Shown here: piece after piece, positions 16,042-24,489 of the stretch
How positions within the stretch are numbered: position 1 is the first letter of the stretch
Layout of the letters: each line of letters begins with the position of its first letter
NCBI GenBank assembly: GCA_964628195.1
Contig: CAZVPF010000017.1
Location: 11,755 to 75,754 of the forward strand
Origin: CAZVPF01 sp964628195
Lineage (GTDB): Bacteria; Planctomycetota; Phycisphaerae; Sedimentisphaerales; Anaerohalosphaeraceae
Direction of reading: 5' to 3'
DNA length: 64,000 bases
Notes under the pieces: model-generated
What the model saw: only the letters and a program-made list of their open reading frames with translations
Told to the model about the DNA's origin: nothing
Databases searched by the model: none
Translations under genes and position numbers: made by a program

Positions 16042-17649
16042 ATGATGTCAAAAAAGAAGAAAAAAAAGGTCAGTGCGAGGCGGCAGCATGTTCGTAACAG
16101 CATGTCCGCTGAGCGTATGGACCGTCTTAGCCGGATATCTTCGAGCGGCTATCCTCTTGCGATTCTGTTTTGGGTGGTTTTTGTCGCTGCGGTTATTACG
16201 CTTTTGAGCGTCAACAGCACGGCGGGAAGGTTTTTCGAGCCCGGGCAGCCGTTTTTTAAGCCCTGGCCGGAAATAGTCGCTTCCGGGGTGATAGTGGTAT
16301 TTGTTGCCGCGGCGGCGGGTCTTTATGTTCACCATTATGAGGGCAGAATAGTCCACAGGCCCATGCGGATTCTTGCGATGGAGGGGCTGTTTCTTATACT
16401 TCTTCTTTTGACGAAAATTGGCGGTATCTACCCGGAATGGATGTACCTTGCGACGGGTTCTGCGGTAACTTCGGCGATAATTCTTACCATAGCGTACAAC
16501 CAGCGGTTCGCGATGGGCATGACGCTGATGTTCGGGGTGCTCGGTTGTTTCGCGGTCGACAGTATAGGTTCGATGGAGCTTTTTATGACGATGGCGGCAG
16601 GGGTGGTTACGTGCTGCTTTTCTCTGAAGGAGATCCGAACCCGCATGAAGCTTATCGAGGTTACCACTCTTGCTTCGGTTGCTGTGATGATATCAGCTGC
16701 GGCTATGGCGACGCTAAAGGAACTGCCCGGTATGACGATACTTTACCGTGCGGGCAGCGCGGCTGCGATAACAGTTGCTGTAGGCATTGTAATACAGGGC
16801 TTTTTGCCGATAATTGAGCGAGTTTTCGGTGTTGTTACGAGTATGACTCTTCTTGACTACAGCGATGCGAACCAGCCTTTGCTGAAAAAGCTGGCGATGC
16901 AGGCGCCGGGGACCTACAGCCACAGCCTGCTTATCGGTTCGATCGCAGAAGCGGCCGCCGACGCGATCGGGGCCAACGGGCTGCTTTGCCGGGTGGGGGC
17001 GTACTATCACGATATAGGGAAGATAAACAAGCCGCCCTATTTCGCGGAGAACGAGATGGGCTCTGCGAGTATGCACAAGCAGCTTTCTCCGGCGATGAGC
17101 CAGCTTGTTATTGTCGGGCATGTAAAGAACGGCATCGAGATCGCAAAAGAATACGGTCTTCCCGGGCCGATAAGGCAGTTTATCGAGACGCATCACGGCA
17201 CGACGCTTATCGAGTATTTCTATGACCAGGCGAAAAAGCGTGAATCGGAAAAGGGCGGAAAGGTCTCGGAGTCGGAATTTAGATATCCCGGCCCGAAGCC
17301 TCAGACCAGGGAGGCGGCAATAGGCATGCTCGCCGATACTTGTGAAAGCGCGGCAAGGTCGATAAATGACCCGACGCCCACGAAAATTGAGACTATCGTG
17401 CATAACATGGCGATGAAACGGCTGCAGGACGGTCAGTTTGACGAATGCGACCTGACGCTTCGTGAGCTAAGTAAAATTGAGTCTGCGCTTGCCAAGTCGC
17501 TTGCTGCTCACCATCACGGCAGGGTGGCTTACCCGAAATCGCCCGACAGGCCGCATGATGAAAAAGAAGATGAAAACGCCGTCGGTCAATTGGCGGAAGA
17601 AAATGAAAATATCGACCAGAACGAGGACCAGCCGAGCCGTACGGGGTAA
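16042..17649 (+). CDS. HD-domain membrane phosphohydrolase (PgpH/YqfF type, shortened)
   Basis: A 535-residue protein with a lysine-rich N-terminus, about seven hydrophobic segments (residues 35-260) and a cytoplasmic HD domain. The HD residues are seen in GTYSHSLLIGS and YYHDIGK, with a later ETHHGTTLIEYF. PgpH-type proteins hydrolyse cyclic di-AMP. The large extracellular 7TMR-HDED domain of the usual form (700 or more residues) is missing, because the first membrane helix comes within 40 residues of the start. The gene sits between phoH and ybeY, the family's classic position, which supports the call. Confidence 0.88.
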   Translation: MMSKKKKKKVSARRQHVRNSMSAERMDRLSRISSSGYPLAILFWVVFVAAVITLLSVNSTAGRFFEPGQPFFKPWPEIVASGVIVVFVAAAAGLYVHHYEGRIVHRPMRILAMEGLFLILLLLTKIGGIYPEWMYLATGSAVTSAIILTIAYNQRFAMGMTLMFGVLGCFAVDSIGSMELFMTMAAGVVTCCFSLKEIRTRMKLIEVTTLASVAVMISAAAMATLKELPGMTILYRAGSAAAITVAVGIVIQGFLPIIERVFGVVTSMTLLDYSDANQPLLKKLAMQAPGTYSHSLLIGSIAEAAADAIGANGLLCRVGAYYHDIGKINKPPYFAENEMGSASMHKQLSPAMSQLVIVGHVKNGIEIAKEYGLPGPIRQFIETHHGTTLIEYFYDQAKKRESEKGGKVSESEFRYPGPKPQTREAAIGMLADTCESAARSINDPTPTKIETIVHNMAMKRLQDGQFDECDLTLRELSKIESALAKSLAAHHHGRVAYPKSPDRPHDEKEDENAVGQLAEENENIDQNEDQPSRTG

Positions 17650-17673
17650 CAGGCAGCCGGTGAGAACGACAGC

Positions 17674-18156
17674 ATGACAGAAAAGGGTAAAGACAACGAT
17701 ATAACAATATCCGTGGAGGAATCGGAGCCCGGCTCGTGGGTTGACCGCGATGCGCTTACCGAAATTACACTGGCGGTTCTAAGGCGTTTCGAGAGCTGCG
17801 ACGCGCAGGTCAGTATGAGCGTTGTGGGTGATGAGACAATGCTCGAGCTTAACAAGCGTTACCTGGGGAAAAACACTAAAACCGACGTAATTAGCTTTGA
17901 CCTGTCGGATGAAGATGATAAAGTGTTCGATATTGTGATAAACGCCGATCTTGCGGTGAGGCAGGCAAATAAAAGGGGACACACGCCGGGAGCTGAACTT
18001 GCCCTTTACGCGGTGCACGGTTTGCTGCATAACTTCGGTTATGACGATGCCGATGCTGAACAGGCTTGCAGGATGCACGCACTTGAGGACGAAATACTCC
18101 GGGGGGCGGGTTACGGCGAGGTATATAATAATGATAATTCAAATGAAAGGTTATAA
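17674..18156 (+). CDS. ybeY: Endoribonuclease YbeY, with an altered third metal ligand
   Basis: A 160-residue YbeY, the metalloprotein that helps mature 16S rRNA and monitor ribosomes. The motif reads HGLLHNFGYDD: His115 and His119 are in place, but the third position, His in nearly all family members (GYDH or GHDH), is Asp125. Asp can bind zinc, so activity may persist. The rest (KTDVISFDL, AADLAVRQ-like helix, RMHALEDEIL) is normal. It lies between the HD-domain gene and a CorC/HlyC gene, as in many genomes. Confidence 0.9.
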   Translation: MTEKGKDNDITISVEESEPGSWVDRDALTEITLAVLRRFESCDAQVSMSVVGDETMLELNKRYLGKNTKTDVISFDLSDEDDKVFDIVINADLAVRQANKRGHTPGAELALYAVHGLLHNFGYDDADAEQACRMHALEDEILRGAGYGEVYNNDNSNERL

Positions 18157-18159
18157 GAA

Positions 18160-19437
18160 GTGGACGAGGTTGGATGGTCGCTGTTGCTGACATGCATCTT
18201 TACCGGGTCATCGTTGTTTTTTTCTTTGAATAATATAGCTTTGCGCACTTTTTCGCACGTTAAGCTGTTTGAGAATTTCAAGGCCGGCAAGCGGGAGCAC
18301 CTTGTAGACATTTTTATCGACAAGCTGGAGGAGTTCACTCTTACCTGCTCTTTTTTTCGGGTTCTGTCGAACACTGCGGTAATACTCTGCCTGCTGTCGC
18401 TTTTTGACAGTCACAAGTATTTGCTGACGCTCATAACCGGTTCACTGATATTCGGTGTATTCACGCTGCTTATTCCCCATTCATGGGCGAAGTACGCCGG
18501 GGAAAAAGTTATAGTAGCAACCTACCCGCTGCTTTACCTGTTTCGTTTTATTGCGTGGCCTTTGCTTGTCATTTCTCGCGGTCATGACCATATAGTTCGG
18601 CGGCTTGCCGGTGTGGCCGAGTCCACGCCGGACCAGGAGCATGAGGAACGGCAGGAGGAGATAATGAACATTGTCGAGCAGGGCAGGCTCGAAGGGGTGA
18701 TGGACGAGGAGGAGATGGACATGATCGAGTCGGTGCTCGAGTTTCGCGAGACCACGGTTTCGGAGATAATGACACCGCGGACGGATGTTATCGCTCTTCG
18801 GATCGACGAACCGCTGGAGGGGGTTCTTGAGACTATAAGCAATGCCGGGCACTCCCGCATACCGGTTTATGAAGATACGGTGGATAATATAATCGGCCTG
18901 GTCTATGCCAAGGATATGCTGACCGAGATCGGCAACAGCGAGCACCCGTTTAGCCTGCGGGACAAGCTGCGCGAGGGATATTTCGTACCGGAGACCAAGA
19001 GGCTAAAGGAGCTTTTGCACGAGTTTCAGAACCAGAAAGTGCATATCGCTATCGTGCTGGACGAGTACGGCGGCACGGCGGGTATCGTCACTATCGAGGA
19101 CATCCTGGAGGAGCTTGTCGGGGAGATCACGGACGAGTACGAGGAAATGCCGCCCGCGGATTTCAAGCAGCTCGACGAGAATACCGCCGAGGTCGGGGCG
19201 CGGATGCACATCGATGACGTTAACGAGGAGTTCGATATCGATCTGCCCGAGGAAGAGGACTTTGACACTATCGGCGGGTTTGTTTTTTCTCATCTCGGTT
19301 ATGTCCCCAAAAGCGGCGAGAGCTTTGAATATGAGAACCTGCGGTTTACAGTAGTCTCGGCGGAGGAGCGCAAGATCAAGGTGATACGGATCGAGAAGCT
19401 TCCGCAGACGGAGAAAACGGGCAACGGCCATACGTAA
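18160..19437 (+). CDS. CNNM/CBS-domain CorC-HlyC family membrane protein
   Basis: A 425-residue protein with an N-terminal DUF21/CNNM transmembrane domain (about 1-145), two CBS domains (about 205-330, ITEIMTPRTDV-like and VHIAIVLDEYGGTAGI) and a C-terminal CorC/HlyC transporter-associated domain ending in RIEKLPQ. Relatives take part in magnesium and cobalt handling; haemolysin is a historic name only. It starts at GTG 18160, 3 bases after ybeY, in a conserved phoH-HD-ybeY-CBS-recO order. Confidence 0.9.
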   Translation: MDEVGWSLLLTCIFTGSSLFFSLNNIALRTFSHVKLFENFKAGKREHLVDIFIDKLEEFTLTCSFFRVLSNTAVILCLLSLFDSHKYLLTLITGSLIFGVFTLLIPHSWAKYAGEKVIVATYPLLYLFRFIAWPLLVISRGHDHIVRRLAGVAESTPDQEHEERQEEIMNIVEQGRLEGVMDEEEMDMIESVLEFRETTVSEIMTPRTDVIALRIDEPLEGVLETISNAGHSRIPVYEDTVDNIIGLVYAKDMLTEIGNSEHPFSLRDKLREGYFVPETKRLKELLHEFQNQKVHIAIVLDEYGGTAGIVTIEDILEELVGEITDEYEEMPPADFKQLDENTAEVGARMHIDDVNEEFDIDLPEEEDFDTIGGFVFSHLGYVPKSGESFEYENLRFTVVSAEERKIKVIRIEKLPQTEKTGNGHT

Positions 19438-19473
19438 CTATTATGCGAAATTAAATGCCGAACGGACAGGGCC

Positions 19474-20205
19474 ATGCTTAACAAGGACCGGGCGATCTGC
19501 CTGCGTACGGTCGATTATTCGGACACGTCACAGATAGTGACGCTTTTCGCCCGCGCGGCGGGCAAAATAGAGGCCATGGCCAAAGGCTCCAAGCGGGCCA
19601 GGTCGAGTTTCGACGGGCCTATCGAGCTGCTTTCATGCGGAGACATAATCTACAGCGACAGGCACAGCGGGGAGCTTGTCGCTCTTACGGAGTTCGAGCA
19701 GACACCGGTCTTCCGGGGCCTTCGGGCCAAGTATTACGAGCTTAACTGTGCGCTGTTCGCGGCGGAGCTTGTGAACAGGTTTACGGAGGTTTTTGATCCG
19801 CACCCGGAGCTTTTTGATGCGCTGGAGGGGTTTGTGGGCGATCTTGTGGAAAGTGACAGCGAACGGGTGTCGCTGGCTCGGCTGATAGTTTTTCAGTTGA
19901 ACCTGCTGGGCGAGACGGGTTCGATGCCGCTTTTGAATAAGTGCTCGAACTGCAGCAAGCCGTACACCGGCAGGGGGCGTGAAATATATTTTTCGAGTAA
20001 GTCAAACGGCCTGCTTTGCCCGGGTTGTGAGCAGTCGTTTATTGAAAAAACCTGCGTGTCGAATAAATGCGCGTCGGCGCTTGCAGACCCGGCAGGTCTT
20101 TGCGAGAGACCAGAGGCGGTGCTGAAAGAGGCGGAAAAGACGCTTATCTACCATTTCACGAACCTTCTGCACAGGCGGCCGAAAATGGCAGGTTTTTTTG
20201 CGTAG
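19474..20205 (+). CDS. recO: DNA repair protein RecO
   Basis: A 243-residue RecO, which anneals single strands and loads RecA together with RecR in gap repair. It has the N-terminal OB-fold (DRAICLRTVDYSDTSQIVT, then KGSKRARSSFDGPIELL) and a zinc finger with Cys157, Cys160, Cys182 and Cys185. Length matches the family. It closes the plus-strand run that began at purA and ends 97 bases before the convergent trmO gene. Confidence 0.93.
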   Translation: MLNKDRAICLRTVDYSDTSQIVTLFARAAGKIEAMAKGSKRARSSFDGPIELLSCGDIIYSDRHSGELVALTEFEQTPVFRGLRAKYYELNCALFAAELVNRFTEVFDPHPELFDALEGFVGDLVESDSERVSLARLIVFQLNLLGETGSMPLLNKCSNCSKPYTGRGREIYFSSKSNGLLCPGCEQSFIEKTCVSNKCASALADPAGLCERPEAVLKEAEKTLIYHFTNLLHRRPKMAGFFA

Positions 20206-20302
20206 AATTCAGCGGGCGAAAGCAGTTTGTTCATGCAAATTCGCAATTGACTGCTGATCTGCAAAGTTAAACGGCTGGGTGTCTTGCTTTTTGGTCGTAT
20301 TT

Positions 20303-20776
20303 CTATCTATCGCCGGATTTGGAATTTAACATTCCTTCGGCGTTTTTGAGCCAGCCTGTTTTGACGTTTTGCCTGGGAAAAAGCTGCGGTATGTACGGTT
20401 TTATATCGACCACGGGCGAGCCGTCGGCCATGTCCACGCCTTTTATGAGGAGTTTGTCTTTTTCGATTTTTTCAAGCTCGACTACGGACACGCCGAGATG
20501 GGCGGGCCTGTAGGGGCTGCACGTCGAGAATACTCCGCGGGGTTTTCCGTCCCACGGGGGGTGGGCGGTAAGCTCGGTTTTTTCGGCGAGGTGCATGTGA
20601 AAGATGACCATAATGTGGCTGAAGCCTTCGATATCTTTAAGGCCCGGTCGGAACTTTTCGAAAATCTCTATCTGGGCACGATGTTCCCGCGCGGCGGCGG
20701 CCTGGCGGGGGATGCCGGATGGGGTCCTGAATTCGCTGTGTATTTGCCCTATGGGTTCAAGCTCGATGTTTTTCAT
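20303..20776 (-). CDS. trmO: tRNA (N6-threonylcarbamoyladenosine(37)-N6)-methyltransferase TrmO
   Basis: A 157-residue TsaA/TrmO-like protein that uses S-adenosylmethionine to methylate t6A37 in tRNA. Conserved parts include LEPIGQIHSEF at the start, GFSHIMVIFHMH, TCSPYRPAHLGVSVVEL and GSPVVDIKPYIP. The open frame extends 22 residues upstream, but ATG 20776 begins exactly at the family N-terminus and is chosen. A CCCGGC/GCCGGG hairpin (20802-20817) lies just upstream. Confidence 0.9.
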   Translation of the reverse strand: MKNIELEPIGQIHSEFRTPSGIPRQAAAAREHRAQIEIFEKFRPGLKDIEGFSHIMVIFHMHLAEKTELTAHPPWDGKPRGVFSTCSPYRPAHLGVSVVELEKIEKDKLLIKGVDMADGSPVVDIKPYIPQLFPRQNVKTGWLKNAEGMLNSKSGDR

Positions 20777-20848
20777 ATATTCGCCTTTAGATTGAGTGCC
20801 GCCCGGCCTGTGCCGGGTTAAAAATATGCCCCAATTGTACATATCCTG

Positions 20849-20876
20849 TTGTAATTTTCAATTGCCCTGTTAGAAT
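20849..20876 (+). promoter_or_regulatory. Candidate promoter for tatC
   Basis: TTGTAA at 20849-20854 and TAGAAT at 20871-20876 are 16 bases apart, with the tatC ATG 35 bases on. It lies in the 135-base divergent gap between trmO and tatC. Confidence 0.45.
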
Positions 20877-20911
20877 AAACCGTTTAACGCCTGATTTGAT
20901 AATAACGATTT

Positions 20912-21685
20912 ATGACAGCAGAAAAAAAAGAATACGAACTTAAACAGATGTCGCTCGGGGACCACCTCGAGGAGCTGCGTGCGAGGCTGCTGCTTGCGAT
21001 AGTGGGCCTGTTTGTCGGGACGCTGATATGCCTGGTTTTCGGCAAGTACCTGCTGCAGCTTATAACTGTGCCCATGGACTACGCGATGAGCAAAAGCGAC
21101 CATGATATATCGCTGGTCGCGATCCAGCCTGCTGAAAAGTTTTTGGTTTATCTCAAAACGTGCGTGCTGTTCGGGCTGGTGCTTTCCTCGCCGTGGGTTT
21201 TTTACCAGCTTTGGGCGTTCGTTTCGGCGGGTCTTTACGAGCATGAAAAGAAATACGTTTACGTTGTCGTGCCCATAAGCACGGTGCTGTTCGTTGCGGG
21301 AACGCTGTTTTTTATAAAAGTGGTAGGGCCGCTGACGATGCTGTTTTTCGTCAACTTCAACCCGGGTATATTCGTCAAGGATACGTACAGCCTGCAAAGC
21401 TATGTGAACCTGATACTGATGCTGACGCTTGTTTTCGGGTTGGCTTTCCAGATGCCGATAGTGATAGTCTCGCTCAACAAGCTTGGCCTGGTGCCATTGG
21501 CTGCGCTGACGAAATCGCGAAAATACGTTATCGTCGTGCTGGTCATTGTCGCGGCGATGGCCACGCCGCCTGACGTAGTGTCGCAGGTGCTGCTGGCGGT
21601 GCCTCTTTACGTGCTTTTCGAGAGCAGCATAATATTCTGCCGCCTGACCGACAAGAAAAAAGCAGAACGCACGGTCGAAGAATGA
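20912..21685 (+). CDS. tatC: Sec-independent protein translocase TatC
   Basis: A 257-residue inner-membrane protein with six predicted helices, the receptor for twin-arginine signal peptides. The conserved N-terminal MSLGDHLEELRARLL and the loop after helix 1 are present, as is PWVFYQLWAFVSAGLYEHEKK. tatA lies convergently 125 bases away. A protein with a textbook Tat signal is encoded at 24490, so a client sits close to the machinery. Confidence 0.97.
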   Translation: MTAEKKEYELKQMSLGDHLEELRARLLLAIVGLFVGTLICLVFGKYLLQLITVPMDYAMSKSDHDISLVAIQPAEKFLVYLKTCVLFGLVLSSPWVFYQLWAFVSAGLYEHEKKYVYVVVPISTVLFVAGTLFFIKVVGPLTMLFFVNFNPGIFVKDTYSLQSYVNLILMLTLVFGLAFQMPIVIVSLNKLGLVPLAALTKSRKYVIVVLVIVAAMATPPDVVSQVLLAVPLYVLFESSIIFCRLTDKKKAERTVEE

Positions 21686-21754
21686 TTATGCGATGAATCA
21701 GCCTTGCAGGCGCAGGAAGAAACAGGGAATTGTTTTTTAAGCGCGGTTAAATTA

Positions 21755-21777
21755 AAAGGGTATCTAACCCGCCCTTT
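21755..21777 (+). terminator. Possible bidirectional terminator between tatC and tatA
   Basis: AAAGGG at 21755-21760 pairs with CCCTTT at 21772-21777 around an 11-base loop; an alternative inner GGGT/ACCC stem is possible. There are no strong T-runs, so this is weak. The place, between two convergent stops, is right. Confidence 0.3.
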
Positions 21778-21810
21778 GTACTTCGGTTAGAGCTTGACTG
21801 AAAAAATAAA

Positions 21811-22113
21811 TCAGGCGTTTTTGTTCTCTGTATCCTCAGGGGAATGAGAAGCTGTATTGTTGTGTGCAGCGGGTCTGCCGGGGTCGACGTCCTGCCTGGA
21901 GCGGGTATAGCTGTCATCGGCCTGGTTGATGGAGTTCTCGATATCCTCGCGTGTGTCGTTCATTCCGCGTTTGAATTCGGTGAGGCTTTTTCCCATAGAG
22001 CGTGCTATCTCAGGCAGCCGCCTTCCGAAAAGCAGCAGAAGAACCGCCAGAATAACCATTATTTCCATAGGTCCGGGGCTCCAGAAAGCCATGCATATTC
22101 CGTTTATTGTCAT
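21811..22113 (-). CDS. tatA: Twin-arginine translocase subunit TatA/TatB
   Basis: A 100-residue single-helix protein that forms the Tat pore. A short N-terminal segment with FWSPGPMEIMVILAVLLLLFG is followed by the FG-RRLPEIARSMGKSLTEFKRGM amphipathic helix and a charged, low-complexity tail. The start is ATG 22113 with GGAG 9 bases upstream; the frame is open 15 residues further but without a good site. It is convergent with tatC rather than in an operon with it. TatA and TatB cannot be separated by sequence alone here. Confidence 0.9.
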   Translation of the reverse strand: MTINGICMAFWSPGPMEIMVILAVLLLLFGRRLPEIARSMGKSLTEFKRGMNDTREDIENSINQADDSYTRSRQDVDPGRPAAHNNTASHSPEDTENKNA

Positions 22114-22282
22114 TATAAAACGCTCCGTTAAGTTAAGTAACCTTATTGACTTAAACACCGTACTAAAGTATAATTCCTGCCGCGATATGTTGCAAGAAAT
22201 TAAAATCGTTATTTTATCCGGTCCTATTGGGCGAGTCCAGTTATTTTTATCATGTTAGCCGCGTTTTTGTTCAGGGGTAGTT

Positions 22283-24433
22283 TTGTTCGGGCATAAAAAA
22301 GGTAAAATATCTTGTGCGTGGCCGGTGTTTTTCGTAGCGGCGGTCGTAATAACGTTAAATTCGACGGCATTTGCATATATCGGTCCTGGTGCGGGGTTTG
22401 CCGTTGCGGGTTCGTTTCTGGCGATGTTCGCGGCGATATTCTCGGCGTTCCTGGCTTTGCTGACCTGGCCTGTTCGGTATATTATCCGCAGTATCAGGGG
22501 CAGCAAGGCGATGGCGCGGGCCCGGATCAAAAGGGCGGTTATACTGGGTCTTGACGGTATGGACCATGCGCTTACGGAGAAATGGCTGGCGGAGGGCAAA
22601 CTGCCCAATTTCCAGAAGCTTCGCGAAAAAGGCACATTCAAGCCGCTGGCAACGACGATACCGGCGATATCACCGGTTGCGTGGTCCAGCTTTCAGACGG
22701 GTGTAAATCCCGGCAAGCATAATATTTTCGATTTCCTGACCCGCGACCGCAGGACCTACGGTGCGAAGCTCAGCTCGGTCGAGATACACCCGCCGGGCAG
22801 GAGCGTGAGCATCGGCAAATACAGGTACCCGCTGGGCAGGGCTGACATCAGGCTGATGCGAAAAGCGGTGCCGTTCTGGAAGACGCTGGGCAGGCACGGG
22901 ATATTCTCGAATGTTATCCGGGTGCCGATCACTTTCCCGCCGGAAAAGTTCAACGGCATCGAGCTTTCGGCGATGTGCGTGCCGGATATTAAGGGCACCC
23001 AGGGGATGTTTTCTTATTACGGCAGCAGGGCCAAGGCGGAGCTTGAGCACACCGGCGGTGAGTATTACGAGGTTTCGCTGAATAACGGCAGTGTCGAGTC
23101 GCAGCTTGTAGGCCCGGACAACCCGATATTGAAGGAACCTGCGCCGATGAGATGTCCGTTCAGCGTGAAATTAAACGGCGGTGAGTCGGCTGTTTTGAGT
23201 ATTATGGATGAGAAGATCGAGCTGAAAAAAGACACCTACAGCGAGTGGGTTACGGTGACTTTCAAGGCCGGGCCCGGTGTGAAGGTTTCGGGGATATGCA
23301 AGTTTTTGCTGAAGTCGACGAGTCCCGATTTCGGGCTTTACGTAACGCCGATCAATATTGACCCCGCAAAGCCGGTTATGCCCATAAGTCACCCGTCGGT
23401 GTATTCTACGTACCTTGCCAGGCAGTTCGGCCCGTACGCGACGATGGGGCTGGCCGAGGACACATGGGCGCTGAACGAGGGTTTCATTAATGACCGGGAT
23501 TTTATTGCGCAATGCGAGACGTTCGACGCCGAGCGCAAGGAAATGTTTTTCGACAGCGTGGATAAGGTTAAAAGCGGGCTTTGTGTTTGCGTTTTTGACG
23601 GTACGGACAGGATACAGCATACTTTCTGGCGGCAGATGGATGAGAAGCATCCGGCGCACGGGGGCAGTTTCAGCGAACATTCGGGGCTTGCGATAGAAAA
23701 AGTTTATACCGACGCCGATAAGCTGCTGGGCGAGTTGATGGAGAAATGCGACGATGAAAATACGCTGCTTATGGTTATGTCCGACCACGGTTTCAACAGC
23801 TTCCGGTATGGTGTTGACCTGAACCGCTGGCTTGAGGAAAACGGGTATCTTGTTCTAAAAGAGGGCGGCAGGTGGAAAAAGAACCTTGCCGGTGTGGACT
23901 GGTCGCGGACGAAGGCTTTCGCTATCGGTTTGGCGGGTATATTTATCAATCTCAAGGGGCGCGAGGCACAGGGAATTGTCCAGGCCGGCGCCGAGGCCGA
24001 TACCCTGCGGGAGGAAATAGCGAACAAGCTGAAAGAACTGTACGACCAGCACCGCGGATGCAAGATAGTGAACAATGTCTATAACGCATGGAAGGTGTAC
24101 AAGGGTCCGTACCGGGAGGATGCGCCGGATCTGCTTGTGGGGTTTTGTGTCGGTTACCGGGCCTCGTGGGAGACCGCGGTTGGGCAGGTGACCGAAAGCG
24201 TGGTTCACGACAACGAAAAGGCATGGTCGGGCGATCACTGCATTGACACCGAGCTTGTGCCGGGCGTGCTGTTTTGCAACAGGCCCATCGAGACCGAAAA
24301 ACCGCGGATAATGGATATCGGACCTACGGTTCTGGAGATGTTCGGTGTGGACGTGCCGGGGCACATGGACGGCAGGGCATTGAAGTTGGCAGGTTTTGAA
24401 ACCGAAATAAACAAAACAGATACGGGAACGTAG
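22283..24433 (+). CDS. Alkaline-phosphatase-superfamily phosphodiesterase, membrane-anchored
   Basis: A 716-residue protein with two N-terminal hydrophobic segments (about 11-31 and 36-64) and a type I phosphodiesterase/nucleotide pyrophosphatase domain (PF01663-like). Metal-binding blocks: VILGLDGMDH (residues 87-95), SPVAWSSFQTG with the expected hydroxyl nucleophile nearby, MVMSDHGF and WSGDHCID. The substrate is unknown. It starts at TTG 22283 after CAGGGGTAG. It is about the size of the next gene and shares its blocks all along, so the two are paralogues differing in how they reach the envelope. Confidence 0.87.
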   Translation: MFGHKKGKISCAWPVFFVAAVVITLNSTAFAYIGPGAGFAVAGSFLAMFAAIFSAFLALLTWPVRYIIRSIRGSKAMARARIKRAVILGLDGMDHALTEKWLAEGKLPNFQKLREKGTFKPLATTIPAISPVAWSSFQTGVNPGKHNIFDFLTRDRRTYGAKLSSVEIHPPGRSVSIGKYRYPLGRADIRLMRKAVPFWKTLGRHGIFSNVIRVPITFPPEKFNGIELSAMCVPDIKGTQGMFSYYGSRAKAELEHTGGEYYEVSLNNGSVESQLVGPDNPILKEPAPMRCPFSVKLNGGESAVLSIMDEKIELKKDTYSEWVTVTFKAGPGVKVSGICKFLLKSTSPDFGLYVTPINIDPAKPVMPISHPSVYSTYLARQFGPYATMGLAEDTWALNEGFINDRDFIAQCETFDAERKEMFFDSVDKVKSGLCVCVFDGTDRIQHTFWRQMDEKHPAHGGSFSEHSGLAIEKVYTDADKLLGELMEKCDDENTLLMVMSDHGFNSFRYGVDLNRWLEENGYLVLKEGGRWKKNLAGVDWSRTKAFAIGLAGIFINLKGREAQGIVQAGAEADTLREEIANKLKELYDQHRGCKIVNNVYNAWKVYKGPYREDAPDLLVGFCVGYRASWETAVGQVTESVVHDNEKAWSGDHCIDTELVPGVLFCNRPIETEKPRIMDIGPTVLEMFGVDVPGHMDGRALKLAGFETEINKTDTGT

Positions 24434-24489
24434 AATATACGGTTTTATAATATGAAAAATATGTACTTATTTTTCGCCGAAGGGGATTT

